From: Planctomycetota bacterium
GTDB taxonomy: Bacteria > Planctomycetota > Planctomycetia > Planctomycetales > Planctomycetaceae
DNA length: 64,000 nucleotides
NCBI GenBank assembly: GCA_003671275.1
Contig: QWPB01000077.1
Coordinates: 79,649-143,648 of the forward strand
Direction of reading: 5' to 3'
Position numbers and translations under genes: made by a program. Positions 26,775 through 36,500 of the stretch are shown here, piece by piece; the first letter of the stretch is position 1, and each line of letters begins with the position of its first letter. A model generated the notes under the pieces. It had not been told where the DNA came from. It did not search any database and was given only the letters and a program-made list of their open reading frames with translations.

Positions 26775-27287
26775 ATGGTGCGAACACGGATCAGTACCGA
26801 GCAGATTGATGCCGCGGTCACCGCATTGGGACAGCGAATCACGGCAGAATATGCCGGACGACCACTGACGATCCTGGGCGTGCTGACCGGCAGTGTGATG
26901 CTGGTTTGCGATCTGATGCGGCGGATTGAACTGCCACATCAACTCGGCATGATCCAGGCGAGCAGCTACCGCGGAACGGCGACATCCCCCGGGGAGCTGA
27001 TCCTGAATACGGAGTTCCTGCCCAATCTGCGAGGCCGGGATGTACTCCTTGTCGACGATATTTTTGACACTGGCCGTACGATGGCCGCCTTGCTCCATGT
27101 GATTCGTCAGAAAGAACCGGCCAGCGTGCGGTCGGTGACGTTGCTCTGGAAGCGGGTCCGGTCCCAGGTCGACTTTGCCCCGGACTACTACTGTTTTGAG
27201 ATTCCGGATGAGTTCGTAGTCGGATATGGTCTCGACTTCAACGGCGAGTACCGGCACCTGCCGTACATCGGGGTGCTGGATGAGTAG
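26775..27287 (+). CDS. hpt: Hypoxanthine phosphoribosyltransferase
   Basis: Salvages hypoxanthine and guanine to IMP and GMP with PRPP. 170 aa, normal. The PRPP loop VLLVDDIFDTGRTM is exact. LTGSVMLVCDLMRRI forms the first loop, and FVVGYGLDFNGEYRHLPYI is the C-terminal base-recognition end typical of Hpt. The start at ATG 26775 follows GGAAG by about 9 nt. It lies 44 nt downstream of the LarA-like gene and could share its transcript. Confidence 0.95.
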   Translation: MVRTRISTEQIDAAVTALGQRITAEYAGRPLTILGVLTGSVMLVCDLMRRIELPHQLGMIQASSYRGTATSPGELILNTEFLPNLRGRDVLLVDDIFDTGRTMAALLHVIRQKEPASVRSVTLLWKRVRSQVDFAPDYYCFEIPDEFVVGYGLDFNGEYRHLPYIGVLDE

Positions 27288-27290
27288 CTG

Positions 27291-27365
27291 TCAGCGATCA
27301 GCTTTCAGCCAGAGGGGAACAGTTGATGCTGGTTTTCCCCCTTCTAGTTGACAGCTGATGGCTGA
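27291..27365. repeat. Inverted pair of TCAGCNATCAGCT repeats
   Basis: TCAGCGATCAGCTTTC (27291-27306) and the reverse complement of 27350-27365 (TCAGCCATCAGCTGTC) match at 14 of 16 positions, forming an imperfect hairpin between hpt and ruvC. Related copies flank the regulator/tdh intergenic region (31942-31961 and 32018-32036). Confidence 0.65.
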
Positions 27366-27390
27366 ACACCACCCAAGGAGGCGGCCAAGG

Positions 27391-27927
27391 ATGGCCATGC
27401 GGCAAGGAAACATTCTGACGACGGCGTCATCCCAAATCTATCTGGGGATTGATCCGGGATTGAACCGCACCGGCTACGCGATCCTGGAACGCTCCGCGAG
27501 GGGACCAATCCTTCGTGAGGGGGGCGTGATCCGCTCCACCGCCTCGCTGACCCTGGCAGAACGTGTCTTCGAAATCGGCTCTGGCCTCCGTGAAGTCATT
27601 GCCCAGTACCAACCGCAAGCAATGGCCATCGAACAAATCTTTTCGACAAGCAAGCACCCCAAGACCGCTATCCTGATGGCTCACGCCCGAGGAGCCATCC
27701 TCTTCGCAGCCGCCGATGCCCAGCTGCCGATCATGCACTATGCCGCCCGGCAGGTAAAGAAGCTGCTGACGGGAAGTGGCGCCGCGACCAAGGAACAGGT
27801 CCAGCGAGCCGTGCAGCGCGAGCTGCGACTGGAGAAGCTCCTGGAGCCGAATGATGTCGCCGATGCGACCGGAATCGCTCTATGCCATTATTACTCGATC
27901 CCGGCAGTTAACGGCCTGTCCGCCTGA
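27391..27927 (+). CDS. ruvC: Crossover junction endodeoxyribonuclease RuvC
   Basis: Holliday-junction resolvase. 178 aa. YLGIDPGLNRTGYA carries the first catalytic Asp, MAIEQIFSTSKHPKTA the Glu, and NDVADATGIALCHYY the C-terminal acidic residues. ATG 27391 is 9 nt after a near-perfect ribosome site AAGGAGG (27375-27381); ATG 27397 is a possible second choice. No ruvA or ruvB is adjacent. Confidence 0.95.
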   Translation: MAMRQGNILTTASSQIYLGIDPGLNRTGYAILERSARGPILREGGVIRSTASLTLAERVFEIGSGLREVIAQYQPQAMAIEQIFSTSKHPKTAILMAHARGAILFAAADAQLPIMHYAARQVKKLLTGSGAATKEQVQRAVQRELRLEKLLEPNDVADATGIALCHYYSIPAVNGLSA

Positions 27928-28134
27928 CACCTGCTGGACACTGGAATCGTTCGCCCACGGACAGCGACACCGATCGCATCGCCTGTTCGAAATCCGCGGA
28001 ATCGGCGGCGGGCTCTCCTGCCCGATGGCGCCCCATGGCAGACAGGAGCGGCCGGCTTGCGATAATCTGTCTCACCATGAGCCCGCGTCGACATGGCAAA
28101 GCGGTTCCATACCACTTGGGAGTTCAAGCACATC

Positions 28135-28878
28135 ATGCCCCCTCACCTGCTCAACCGCCGACAGGCGATCATGCTGTCAGCGATCGGGACACTGGCCTCG
28201 CTGGACCCCGCTCTGCTCGCCGCCGAAGACGAGTCCCCACGAGGGCAGCTGCAAGTCCGCAAAGTTCTGTTTCTGGGGAACAGCATCACGTTGCATGGTC
28301 CTGCACCTCAGATTGGCTGGACGGGGAATTGGGGGATGGCAGCCAGTCGTGAGGAACTGGATTATGCCCACCGACTGACACAACGAATCGGCCAGCATGC
28401 GTCCGGCGAACCGCAGGTGCTGGTCAAAAACATCGCCGACTTCGAGCGCGGGCTGGACACCTTTCCCATCACTGAAAAGCTGGCCCAGGAGTTGGGATAC
28501 CAGGCCGACCTGGTCGTGCTGGCCATTGGCGAGAACGTGGCAGCCCTGAACTCTGACGAGCTTCAAGAGCGCTACGCGAAAGCGTTCGCCTCTCTCGTCG
28601 GAGAGATCCAGAAGCAGGGCCCCTCGACACTGCTGATCCGCAGCTGTTTCTGGGCCGACGCCGTCAAAGACAAGATCATGCGACGGATCTGCGAATCAGT
28701 CAGTGCGGTCTGGGTTGATATCAGCACACTGGGCCACCAGCCCGAGAACTCCGCCCGATCGGAGCGGACCATCGAACACGCCGGAGTCGCGGGACACCCG
28801 GGAGATCGCGGCATGCAGGCGATCGCTGACGCCTTGTGGATGGCGCTGACGAAACAGCGTTCATTGTGGAAGGAGTAA
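28135..28878 (+). CDS. Exported SGNH/GDSL-type hydrolase
   Basis: 247 aa. The N-terminus has a twin-arginine-like signal (NRRQAIMLSAIGTLASL ending LLAAED). The SGNH blocks are VLFLGNSIT (nucleophile Ser), AIGENVAAL (block III) and VAGHPGDRGMQ (block V His with a nearby Asp). This fits a periplasmic esterase, lipase or carbohydrate acetylesterase; the substrate is unknown. ATG 28135 was chosen because it gives the signal a normal length; ATG 28093 would add 14 residues. It is monocistronic between ruvC and a convergent gene. Confidence 0.85.
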   Translation: MPPHLLNRRQAIMLSAIGTLASLDPALLAAEDESPRGQLQVRKVLFLGNSITLHGPAPQIGWTGNWGMAASREELDYAHRLTQRIGQHASGEPQVLVKNIADFERGLDTFPITEKLAQELGYQADLVVLAIGENVAALNSDELQERYAKAFASLVGEIQKQGPSTLLIRSCFWADAVKDKIMRRICESVSAVWVDISTLGHQPENSARSERTIEHAGVAGHPGDRGMQAIADALWMALTKQRSLWKE

Positions 28879-28910
28879 TCGGCCTCGGTTCTGCCGTGAG
28901 TGCGGGTTCC

Positions 28911-30080
28911 TTACTTAATCAATTTGGCATCGGCCAGATCGAGCAGCCGACACGGACCGGTCTTGCCGTCGCGGGAAGAGGTCACCAGTTCCAGCCGCCG
29001 GACATCATTCAAGTCCAGATCCACAGCCACGGGAGCCTGATCCCAGCGGAGTTCCTGATCGAACACGGACTTGCCATCGGCGAGTAGCTGGAGTCTGACG
29101 ATGGGCTCAAAGTTCGCCCGGTCGGAAATCGTCTCATCGATCCCGACCAAGGTCCGCAGCCGCTTGTACTGACGGTTCAGGGTGAATTCAAGCTTTGTCT
29201 CCGGGTGAACAACCAGCCCGTCTGGATAGGTCTGCCCGCCAAGTTTCAGCGGGGCTTTCATTCCCGTGCTCGTCAGAATCTGAAAGTTCCGCACCTTGAG
29301 GTAAGCACTCTCACGAGCATAGCTTTCCCGCGTCAGGGCTTTCATCAGGGGAGTGATTCGCCCGAGTGCAAAGTCCAGTGATCGCAACGAGTCCACCGGG
29401 ACCGAGAGACTCGCAGCGAAAGCTGTGGCGAAGGTGGCATTCCCCGACTCGAAGGCCACGGACTTCGCCCGTAACCGCGATCCATTGGCCAACTCCAGTT
29501 CGCACTGGGGGGCCCCGGGCACGCGGGGATGCGTGGCGTACACGACTCCAAAAACCTTGTCACGGGCCACTTTGACTTCGCGTCCACGGGCCAGCAGAGA
29601 CACGGACATGGCGTCGATGGTCCCGATCGTCCCCGCCACAAAGTCCAAGGCATCTCCCTTCCGAATGATCAACAGGTCGGACTGTGACACCTTCTCCTGC
29701 ATCTCCTGCCATGCGGGCAACAGGACCGCCTCGGCAGACGCCAGTCGGATTGCATGCAGTTGTTCCGCGGAGACGGACTGTCCGTCAAGCGGGCCTCCCG
29801 TAAAGGTGAGCTGGCCCGCAGCGACCGCCACATTGGTGCTTTGCACGACGGAACCTTCCACGAAGGTCACTGCCAACGGGTCCGTGGTGATCGACTCGCC
29901 GGGAATCCGCAAGGTCTGCAATTCCGCCAAAGGGATCAACACCGTCCCCGCGCTGGTCTCCAGTTCCAGTGCGGTCGTCGAGAGCGACTTTACGTCTCCG
30001 GTGGCCTGCGTTCCGTCCAGCCGCACGGCATCGCCGGTCAGGTTCCAGGAAAGCAACAATACCCAAGTGGTCCAAGCCAT
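28911..30080 (-). CDS. Secreted protein with C-terminal NPCBM domain
   Basis: 389 aa. A short hydrophobic leader (MAWTTWVLLLSWNLTGDA) follows a strong ribosome site GGAGGGG and fixes the start at 30080. Residues about 20-210 are beta-rich with Sm-like repeats around 'L(P/A)LAELQTLRIPG'. Residues about 240-389 match an NPCBM-type carbohydrate-binding module (LKLGGQTYPDGLVVHPET, FTLNRQYKRLRTLVGIDE, RLELVTSSRDGKTG), which is found on glycoside hydrolases but here has no catalytic domain. It probably binds sugar in the periplasm or at the cell surface. It converges with the SGNH hydrolase gene. Confidence 0.85.
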   Translation of the reverse strand: MAWTTWVLLLSWNLTGDAVRLDGTQATGDVKSLSTTALELETSAGTVLIPLAELQTLRIPGESITTDPLAVTFVEGSVVQSTNVAVAAGQLTFTGGPLDGQSVSAEQLHAIRLASAEAVLLPAWQEMQEKVSQSDLLIIRKGDALDFVAGTIGTIDAMSVSLLARGREVKVARDKVFGVVYATHPRVPGAPQCELELANGSRLRAKSVAFESGNATFATAFAASLSVPVDSLRSLDFALGRITPLMKALTRESYARESAYLKVRNFQILTSTGMKAPLKLGGQTYPDGLVVHPETKLEFTLNRQYKRLRTLVGIDETISDRANFEPIVRLQLLADGKSVFDQELRWDQAPVAVDLDLNDVRRLELVTSSRDGKTGPCRLLDLADAKLIK

Positions 30081-30279
30081 GACACAGCCCCCTCCATTGC
30101 CGGTGAAAGTCGCCCTCAGAGGCGACTTCTTGACCCCCATACTGTACGGCGGATCGTTCCAGCGGTCGAATGTATCTTCCGGACGATCACGCGGATGGCC
30201 TTCCCTTCCCGCGATTCCTTCACCGGGATAAATTAGGGACTGATGATTTGAGATCATCGTCCCCTCTCAGGAGTCCCGC

Positions 30280-31182
30280 ATGTTTGTCTCGCGTCGTCAA
30301 TTTCTGCAGTCGGTGGCCGCCAGCGGAGCAGCATTGGCAATCTCTGACCCGACCTCATCGCGGCTGTTCGCAGAGGATTGGGGCGGCTTCAAAATGGGCC
30401 TGCAGAGTTATACGCTCCGCGAGTACAACACCGCCGACGCGTTGAAAGCCACCGCTAAGTTCGGCCTGAAATACTGGGAGTCATTCAGCAAACACGTCCC
30501 GATCGCGACGCTGCCCGCCACACTCGAAGGCTACAAGAAGCAGTTGTCGGAAGCCGGGGTGCAGATGATCGCCTATGGGGTGGTAGGCTTCGACGGAAAT
30601 GAGACCAAGGCCCGCGAGATCTTCGATTTTGCGAAGGGAATGGGACTGATGTCGATCAGTGCTGACCCAAGCCAGGACGCGAAGACGTTCGATCTCCTCG
30701 ACAAACTGGTGGCGGAATACGACATCGCGATCGGCATTCACAATCACGGACCAGGACACCGTTACGACAAGGTCGACGACGTCCTGAAGTGGGTAAAAGA
30801 TCGACACCCCAAGATCGGTGGGTGCGTCGACACGGGACACTATCTCCGCAGTGATGAAAACATCGTGGAGGTGATCGAGAAACTCGGCAGCCGTGTCTTT
30901 GGCGTCCACTTCAAGGATGTCCGCACCATTCGTGATGCGGCGGAAACGGAAAAGCTGATGAAAGAACTGCCCAAACACCGCGCCGACGCCCTGAAGAAGG
31001 AAGGCAAAATCTTCACGATTCTGGGCGAAGGCGAACTGGACGTGGTGGGCTGCCTGAAGGCCCTCAAGAAGCTGAATTACCAATACGGCGTGTCACTGGA
31101 ATACGAAGAGCATCCGGAGAATCCGATCTCGGACATCGAACAGTGCATGAAGACCGTGAAGACCGCACTGACCAAAGTGTAG
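30280..31182 (+). CDS. Tat-exported sugar phosphate isomerase/epimerase-like TIM-barrel protein
   Basis: 300 aa, AP-endonuclease-2-type xylose-isomerase-like barrel. A twin-arginine signal, SRRQFLQSVAASGAALAI, begins at residue 4, and AGGAG sits 8 nt before the ATG. Barrel landmarks: GLQSYTLREY, IGIHNHGPGHRYD (metal His), GGCVDTGHYLRS (Asp/His metal ligands), VFGVHFKDV, LGEGELDV and SLEYEEHPENP. These metal sites are those of the family. The substrate is unknown; planctomycetes have many exported copies, suspected to act on unusual sugars. A strong terminator follows. Confidence 0.88.
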   Translation: MFVSRRQFLQSVAASGAALAISDPTSSRLFAEDWGGFKMGLQSYTLREYNTADALKATAKFGLKYWESFSKHVPIATLPATLEGYKKQLSEAGVQMIAYGVVGFDGNETKAREIFDFAKGMGLMSISADPSQDAKTFDLLDKLVAEYDIAIGIHNHGPGHRYDKVDDVLKWVKDRHPKIGGCVDTGHYLRSDENIVEVIEKLGSRVFGVHFKDVRTIRDAAETEKLMKELPKHRADALKKEGKIFTILGEGELDVVGCLKALKKLNYQYGVSLEYEEHPENPISDIEQCMKTVKTALTKV

Positions 31183-31215
31183 TCTGACCGGCTTCGTTTG
31201 CCTGAATACAGCCAA

Positions 31216-31247
31216 GACGGTTCTCGCCGGAGAACCGTCCTGATTTT
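31216..31247 (+). terminator. Rho-independent terminator
   Basis: GACGGTTCTC (31216-31225), GCCG loop, GAGAACCGTC (31230-31239): a perfect 10-bp stem, then CTGATTTT. It follows the isomerase-like gene by 33 nt and may also serve the convergent regulator gene. Confidence 0.85.
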
Positions 31248-31269
31248 CAAGCAATGGACGACGACTGAT

Positions 31270-31851
31270 TCAGCGGTAGATCACCACCAGAAACATCACC
31301 GCCTCCGACTTGCCGAGATTGGCGATGCGGTGCGACACGTCCGCCGGGTAACTGGCCGAGTCGCCTCGACTGAGTTCCACGCGGTCGGCTGCGGATTCAA
31401 TGCTGACCCGGCCTTGCTGCACGGTGAGGAACTCGCGGGTGCCTGCGAAGTGCGGGGCGCTCTTGAGTTCGCCGCCGGGGGTCAGGGAGAGTTCGTAGAA
31501 CTCGACATCCTTCTCGAGCTTGAGCGGCGACAGGGTGCGGATGGTGACGTGTTCATCCGAGCGGTAGTGGTGGGCCGGGTCGTCGTGGCGAATGACGTGG
31601 ATCGCGGACCCGCGCTGTGTGGCCTCGCCGACCAGTTCGCCGATCGTCAGGCCGAACGCTGCGGCGATGCGGATCGCCACGCCGAGCGTGGGGTTCGCCT
31701 GCCCGCGCTCGATCTGGCTAAGCATCGACCGGCTGACATCGCACTGCTGGGCGAGCTGTTCCAGCGACCAGCCGCGTTCGGTACGCAGCTGCTTGAGCCG
31801 CTCGGGGAGAGTGCTGGGGATCTCGTCGGGTTTGTTGGAGGTGCGGGCCAT
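31270..31851 (-). CDS. XRE-type HTH regulator with C-terminal cupin
   Basis: 193 aa. Residues about 18-75 are a helix-turn-helix of the Cro/XRE type (LKQLRTERGWSLEQLAQQC, SRSMLSQIERGQANPTL). Residues about 120-190 form a cupin (EFLTVQQGRVSIES, LSRGDSASYPADVSHRIAN). This layout is that of small-molecule-sensing regulators of amino-acid or sugar metabolism such as PuuR/SutR types. ATG 31851 begins MARTSNK. It diverges from tdh, which is the obvious candidate target. Paired direct repeats just upstream may be its operator. Confidence 0.9.
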   Translation of the reverse strand: MARTSNKPDEIPSTLPERLKQLRTERGWSLEQLAQQCDVSRSMLSQIERGQANPTLGVAIRIAAAFGLTIGELVGEATQRGSAIHVIRHDDPAHHYRSDEHVTIRTLSPLKLEKDVEFYELSLTPGGELKSAPHFAGTREFLTVQQGRVSIESAADRVELSRGDSASYPADVSHRIANLGKSEAVMFLVVIYR

Positions 31852-31862
31852 TGTTCGAAATC

Positions 31863-31894
31863 GTGGACAGTGCGTCTTGCATTGTGGAAAGTCG
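31863..31894. promoter_or_regulatory. Candidate operator: two direct repeats between regulator and tdh
   Basis: GTGGACAGTGCG (31863-31874) and GTGGAAAGTCG (31884-31894) repeat at a 21-bp period, two helical turns. A TATACT hexamer on the minus strand at 31906-31901 would put the regulator's start site at the edge of this block. That placement would suit autorepression; the -35 is weak. Confidence 0.4.
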
Positions 31895-31941
31895 TATTCT
31901 AGTATATCGTCGCAGTCGTTCGGTAAACAGGAACGACGCAA

Positions 31942-32036
31942 TCAGCCGTCAGCTTTGAGCCAGTACGAGAGACAACGAGAAAGCCCATGCAGGATTGGCC
32001 CGTCGGCTATATCCTCTGGCTGATCGCTGAAAGCTG
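31942..32036. repeat. Inverted pair of CAGCTTTCAGC-type repeats upstream of tdh
   Basis: TCAGCCGTCAGCTTTGAGCC (31942-31961) lies in inverted orientation to GGCTGATCGCTGAAAGCTG (32018-32036). Both are close relatives of the copies at 27291-27365, and the arrangement (two inverted copies enclosing tens of bases) is the same at both places. Confidence 0.6.
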
Positions 32037-32056
32037 CCCCCACAAGGATCCTCCTC

Positions 32057-33088
32057 ATGAAAGCCCTCGTCAAGAAGCACTCACAGGTCGGTCTCTGGCT
32101 GGAGGACGTTCCGATGCCGGAGGTCGGTCCGACCGATTGCCTAATCAAGGTCGACCGCACCGGAATCTGTGGGACCGATGTCCATATCTACAACTGGGAC
32201 GCTTGGGCCCAGAAGACGATCCCGGTCCCGATGGTCGTCGGGCACGAATTCGTCGGCGAGATCGTCCAGGTCGGGGCGCAGGTGAAGGACTTCTTCCCCG
32301 GCGAGGTCGTCAGTGGGGAGGGGCATGTCGTCTGCGGACACTGCCGCAACTGTCTGGCCGGACGGCGGCACTTGTGTGCCCATACGGTCGGCGTCGGCGT
32401 CAACCGGCCCGGAGCCTTTGCCGAGTACGTCTCGATTCCGCAGACCAACGTCTGGCACCACGACCCGAAGATCGACCGCGACATTGCCTCGATCTTCGAC
32501 CCCTTCGGCAACGCAGTTCACACAGCTCTCTCGTTCGACATGCTCGGCGAGGATGTGCTGATCACCGGAGCTGGGCCGATCGGCTGCATGGCGACGGCGA
32601 TTGCGCAGTACGCCGGGGCGCGGTATGTGGTCGTCACCGATGTGAACCCGTGGCGGTTGGACCTCGCCAAGAAGATGGGAGCCGACCGTGTCGTCGATGT
32701 GCGAACCGAGAAGCTGAGCGACGTGCAGAAGGAACTCGGCATGAAGGAGGGGTTCGATGTCGGCCTGGAAATGAGCGGTAACCCGAGTGCCTTCCGCGAC
32801 ATGATCGCCAGCATGGCCCACGGCGGAAAGATCGCGATGCTCGGCATTCCCGAGAAAGAAATGTCGATCGACTGGAACAGCGTCGTCTTCAACATGCTGA
32901 CGATCAAGGGGATCTACGGCCGCGAGATGTACGAGACGTGGTACAAGATGACCGTCATGCTGCAAGGCGGTCTCAAAATCGACCCCGTCATCACACACCG
33001 GTTCCACGCCAGCGAATTCGAACAAGGCTTCGCCGCCATGCGATCGGGCCAGTCGGGGAAGGTGATTCTGGATTGGAAGGGGTTTTGA
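32057..33088 (+). CDS. tdh: L-threonine 3-dehydrogenase
   Basis: Zinc- and NAD-dependent oxidation of L-threonine to 2-amino-3-ketobutyrate. 343 aa, same as E. coli Tdh. Catalytic zinc site: [14 protein letters not shown] and GHEFVGEI. The structural zinc cysteines are in [15 protein letters not shown]. The NAD fold has [23 protein letters not shown] and [14 protein letters not shown] are specific to Tdh within the MDR family. ATG 32057 is 9 nt after AAGGA. Usually paired with kbl, which is absent here. It is probably controlled by the divergent XRE-cupin regulator. Confidence 0.96.
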   Translation: MKALVKKHSQVGLWLEDVPMPEVGPTDCLIKVDRTGICGTDVHIYNWDAWAQKTIPVPMVVGHEFVGEIVQVGAQVKDFFPGEVVSGEGHVVCGHCRNCLAGRRHLCAHTVGVGVNRPGAFAEYVSIPQTNVWHHDPKIDRDIASIFDPFGNAVHTALSFDMLGEDVLITGAGPIGCMATAIAQYAGARYVVVTDVNPWRLDLAKKMGADRVVDVRTEKLSDVQKELGMKEGFDVGLEMSGNPSAFRDMIASMAHGGKIAMLGIPEKEMSIDWNSVVFNMLTIKGIYGREMYETWYKMTVMLQGGLKIDPVITHRFHASEFEQGFAAMRSGQSGKVILDWKGF

Positions 33089-33118
33089 GGGGGACGTGAC
33101 CCGTCGCTATTCCGAACG

Positions 33119-33343
33119 CCCCAAAGGGGCAGCACAAATCAGCCCAAGGCAGAGCGAAACGGCGTCAGCCGCGCAGCGCCGCCCTGGGTCTGTAGCCGTA
33201 TCGAGATTCCAAGCCCTGTAAGGGCGAAACAACAAGACGACGATTGTTTCGTCCATTCAGGGCTGAGACCCTCTCTATTTACACTTGTCCTGGGGCGACG
33301 CTGCGCTGTGCCCCAGGCTGACATGGGGCTGCCCCTGCGGGGC
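33119..33343. repeat. Composite palindromic repeat element, about 225 bp
   Basis: Two outer blocks in opposite orientation (33119-33187 and 33288-33343) share CTGGGGCG-CGCTGCGC, CCAGGCTGA and GCTGCCCC-GGGGC segments. They enclose an inner inverted pair: AGCCCTGTAAGGGCGAAACAA at 33212-33232 against the reverse complement of 33244-33264, 18 of 21 identical. This looks like a bacterial interspersed mosaic or MITE-like element. No transposase ORF is seen. Confidence 0.7.
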
Positions 33344-33403
33344 GTCGGAGGACATTCGAAGTGCAGCGCAGCGATTGGCCCTGACAGGTTGGACGTAACC
33401 TGA

Positions 33404-33571
33404 CCAACTCGCCTCTGGATACAGCCACCGGCTGGACAAGAATCGCGAACACTATCGGCGGCTTTGTGCGACTCGCTCGTCACCAATCACCCGTTCGTTG
33501 ACGGCAACAAACGGAGCGGTCATTCGGCGATGGAAACGTTTCTGATTCTCAATGGATTCGAGCTGTGTTAA
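33404..33571 (+). pseudogene. Remnant of a Fic/Doc-family toxin gene
   Basis: The frame encodes [19 protein letters not shown] followed by [12 protein letters not shown] and a stop at 33569-33571. HPFVDGNKR (33488-33514) is the exact Fic/Doc catalytic motif HxFx(D/E)GNKR. Only about 30 recognisable residues before it and 18 after it remain; there is no start codon or ribosome site in frame, so both ends are lost. Doc proteins AMPylate or phosphorylate EF-Tu-type targets as toxins; this copy should be dead. No antitoxin gene is visible. It abuts the composite repeat at 33119-33343. Confidence 0.75.
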
Positions 33572-33595
33572 GCCCGACCCATCGGACGGACTTCC

Positions 33596-36500
33596 TCAGT
33601 CCACGGTGGCCTGGCGAACACTGGTGAGCATGAACACCAGCAGGCTGACGGCAAACACCAACTGGCTCATGACAGACAACGGAGCGGGCAGGAGCAAGTA
33701 ACCGACGGCGCCCAGGCAAGCCAGGATCGCCAGCACTGGCCGGAACGATCCGCCGTGTGATGCGGACCAGACCCGTCGGGCCAGCCACAGGGCCAGCACG
33801 ATCCAGGCAAGCGACCATACCCCCGTGAGGGACGTGGTCCACGCCTGTCGTGGGCGAAGCGACAATGTCAATTGTGGTGTCCCCCCCACTTTGGAGAAGA
33901 CCGACTCCGTGCCCACCAGCGGCACGTGGATCGGCAGGGACAACCCGCCCGGCTGGGTCCAGTGGGGAACCGGGCCAGACGTCCCCGCCACGATGGTTTC
34001 AAATCGATCGCCACCGCTCACCATATCATCCATTCCCCCGCCCATCCCCCCATAGGCCCCACCACCAAAGCTGACCGAATTCGACAGCTGGGGCAGCTGC
34101 TGAGACTGGTCGAATTGCTGGACCTGCTGGCGTGCATCAACTCCATTGATATTCAGTTGAACCGCCCCACCGGCCCCGTTGGGAGCATCTGGCTGAGCTG
34201 CGGGTTTCGCCTGTAGCCCTTGTCCGGCGTTGGAATACGACTGTTCTTCCAACTGCTTGCGGAGTGCTCCCCGGCCGTTATCCGCTTTGCCCGAACGACG
34301 GGCGAGCGACTCGCTCTTTTTCCCGGCAACTTCCTTGCCCTTAAACTCCAGATTCATCTCCGGTTCCAGGGCAAACGCACTGTTGTTCGTGAAATTCAGT
34401 CCATTCTGACCGATAATGAAGTCTCGATTGTTGTCCACTTTCGCCAGCGATGTCACCGAGTTTGGGTCATCATTGGCGGGGGTCGATGGACAGTTCATGA
34501 TCGCAGTGGCAATATCATTCCGAATCTGTTTATTGAACGACTGCAGCTTTGCGTTTCGGGCATAGGTTTCGCTGAGCCGGGAATCCCCCTGATAGCTCAG
34601 GAGGGCCAGATCAAGCTGCTTCAGGTTGCTCACGCACTGCGCCTGGCGAGCCTGATCTCCCTCGAAGTGCTTGATGACGCGGACCATTTCCTGATAGTCG
34701 GACTGCAAACGTTCCAGGCGGGCGGTCTCGGGGGAAACGAACGAGTCGTCGCCGCTCAGTTGATCGACGTTGGAACGACTGCGGTCATTGACCAGCGTGG
34801 CATCCAGTTTGTCCGGGGTGAGAACTTTCCACGACGTGTGAGCGACCGTCAGCCCGAAGTCGGGTGAGTCGTTACGGGTCACAACGCTCGGGGCGGGCAG
34901 TGACACTTCCTGCCTTGACGGGCTCCATCCATTCTTGAGAGGTGTCGCCAGTTGTCCGAACAGAGTGATCTGCACTTCGAAGCTCAGATCAACCATGCTG
35001 GTCTGGGGCAGTGGCACGAGATGAATCATCCGTTCCTGCAGTTGAGTCATGACCGTTCGCGATGGACGCCCCTTGACAAAGACCGACATCAACCGCGCCC
35101 CGACGGGCAACTCCAGTCCGAGGAACTGCTGTCCCCGGTTGCGGACCGTGTAGATGGCTTGCGTCCGCCAGGTGCCGTCCCAATCAAGAGCTGTCACCAG
35201 ATCGCTGCCGATGACCGTCGCCCGGCCCGATTCCTGGGTGTTTCCCCGGACCAGTTTCCACTGCGGATAGGCCATCGTGGGAGACAGCTCCGTGATGGCC
35301 AGTGCCTGATCCAGCAGGCTGCTCTCAACGACCAGTGGCAACTGATCTCGCGGAATTTTGCGGATCAGCTGCTCGTCGACAGACACTAGTTGGCTCTGCG
35401 AGCGGTTGACGACAATCGCCGCTTTTCTCTGGGATTCGAGTGGAACGTGCTTGCCAGCGACGTCCGGGCCAAGAAACGCAATGTTCGGGAGCCCCAGCAG
35501 GTCATTGGAAGCAGGAGGCAGCGTGACCACTCCGGTACAGAGAAACTGATTTCTGACGGGGTCGATCAGCTCAATGGTCCAGAGCAGTTCGCCCTCTGCA
35601 GTGCGTTCGGTGCTGATTTGCCGGACGTTGGGGACGGTTAACTCCAATCGTCCCTGGAACCAGGCGGGCGACGTAAACCGGAAGGTATCGGTTGCAGCCC
35701 GCGTGATCTTCCACCGGAACGTCAGACCATAATCGATGGAATCATCGGCCACAGCCACCAGTGTGACCTGATCGCCACTGAGCTGTGCGACTTGCCGGGA
35801 GAGGTCAATCGAAGCCGCCGCACTGACGGGAGCCGTGGCCCGGAAGGCAAATTTAATCGGCGAACTGCGCAGCTGTCGCAACTCCGGTGAAAGCTGGTCC
35901 GGAGGAGTGGACTTCCAGCCTTCCGCAGAACGGACAGTTGCGGAATAGAGATCACTGACCCAGACAGCCAGCGTGGTGTTCAGCTTTTCGATGGCCAGCG
36001 GCTGGGGGGGCAGCAATTCGATGCCCACCGCTTCCGGTTTGCGGGGAGCCTGCCCCGTGAGGAGCAACTCCACCTGCCCCAGTCGCGGCTGGTCAAACTC
36101 GACCGTCAGCGTACGGTGTCCATTCTCGGACGGCGTGTCGTACCAGTCGTTAATAAAATCGGCCCCGGCCACATCCATCAGGAGATAATCTGGGGGCAGA
36201 TCAATCGACACGCTGGGCCGGGGAGCTCCCGTCAGATCGAAAACCAACCGACTGGCCCATTCGGCCTTACGCGGAGCAATCTGCACACCGTGCTCTGCCA
36301 CACAGCGTGTTTCGGGCTGACGACGGGAGAGGGAAATTGTCAGACGCACGGGACGGGTGGCAAACCGGAATGCGGCCAAGGGGAGACCTTCGGGTCGATG
36401 AGGCGCAGCGACCGGCTGATACTTGTCCAGATCCACGCGGGCTGCTCCGGTCGTGTCGACGGGCCGCAGCACGAATTCGCTGGCGGCAAACAGTCCGATC

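Noticed and set aside
33139..33486. Minus-strand open frame of 115 codons in the tdh / giant-protein gap
   Set aside because: It covers the palindromic repeat and the antisense of the Doc remnant; no motif or ribosome site.
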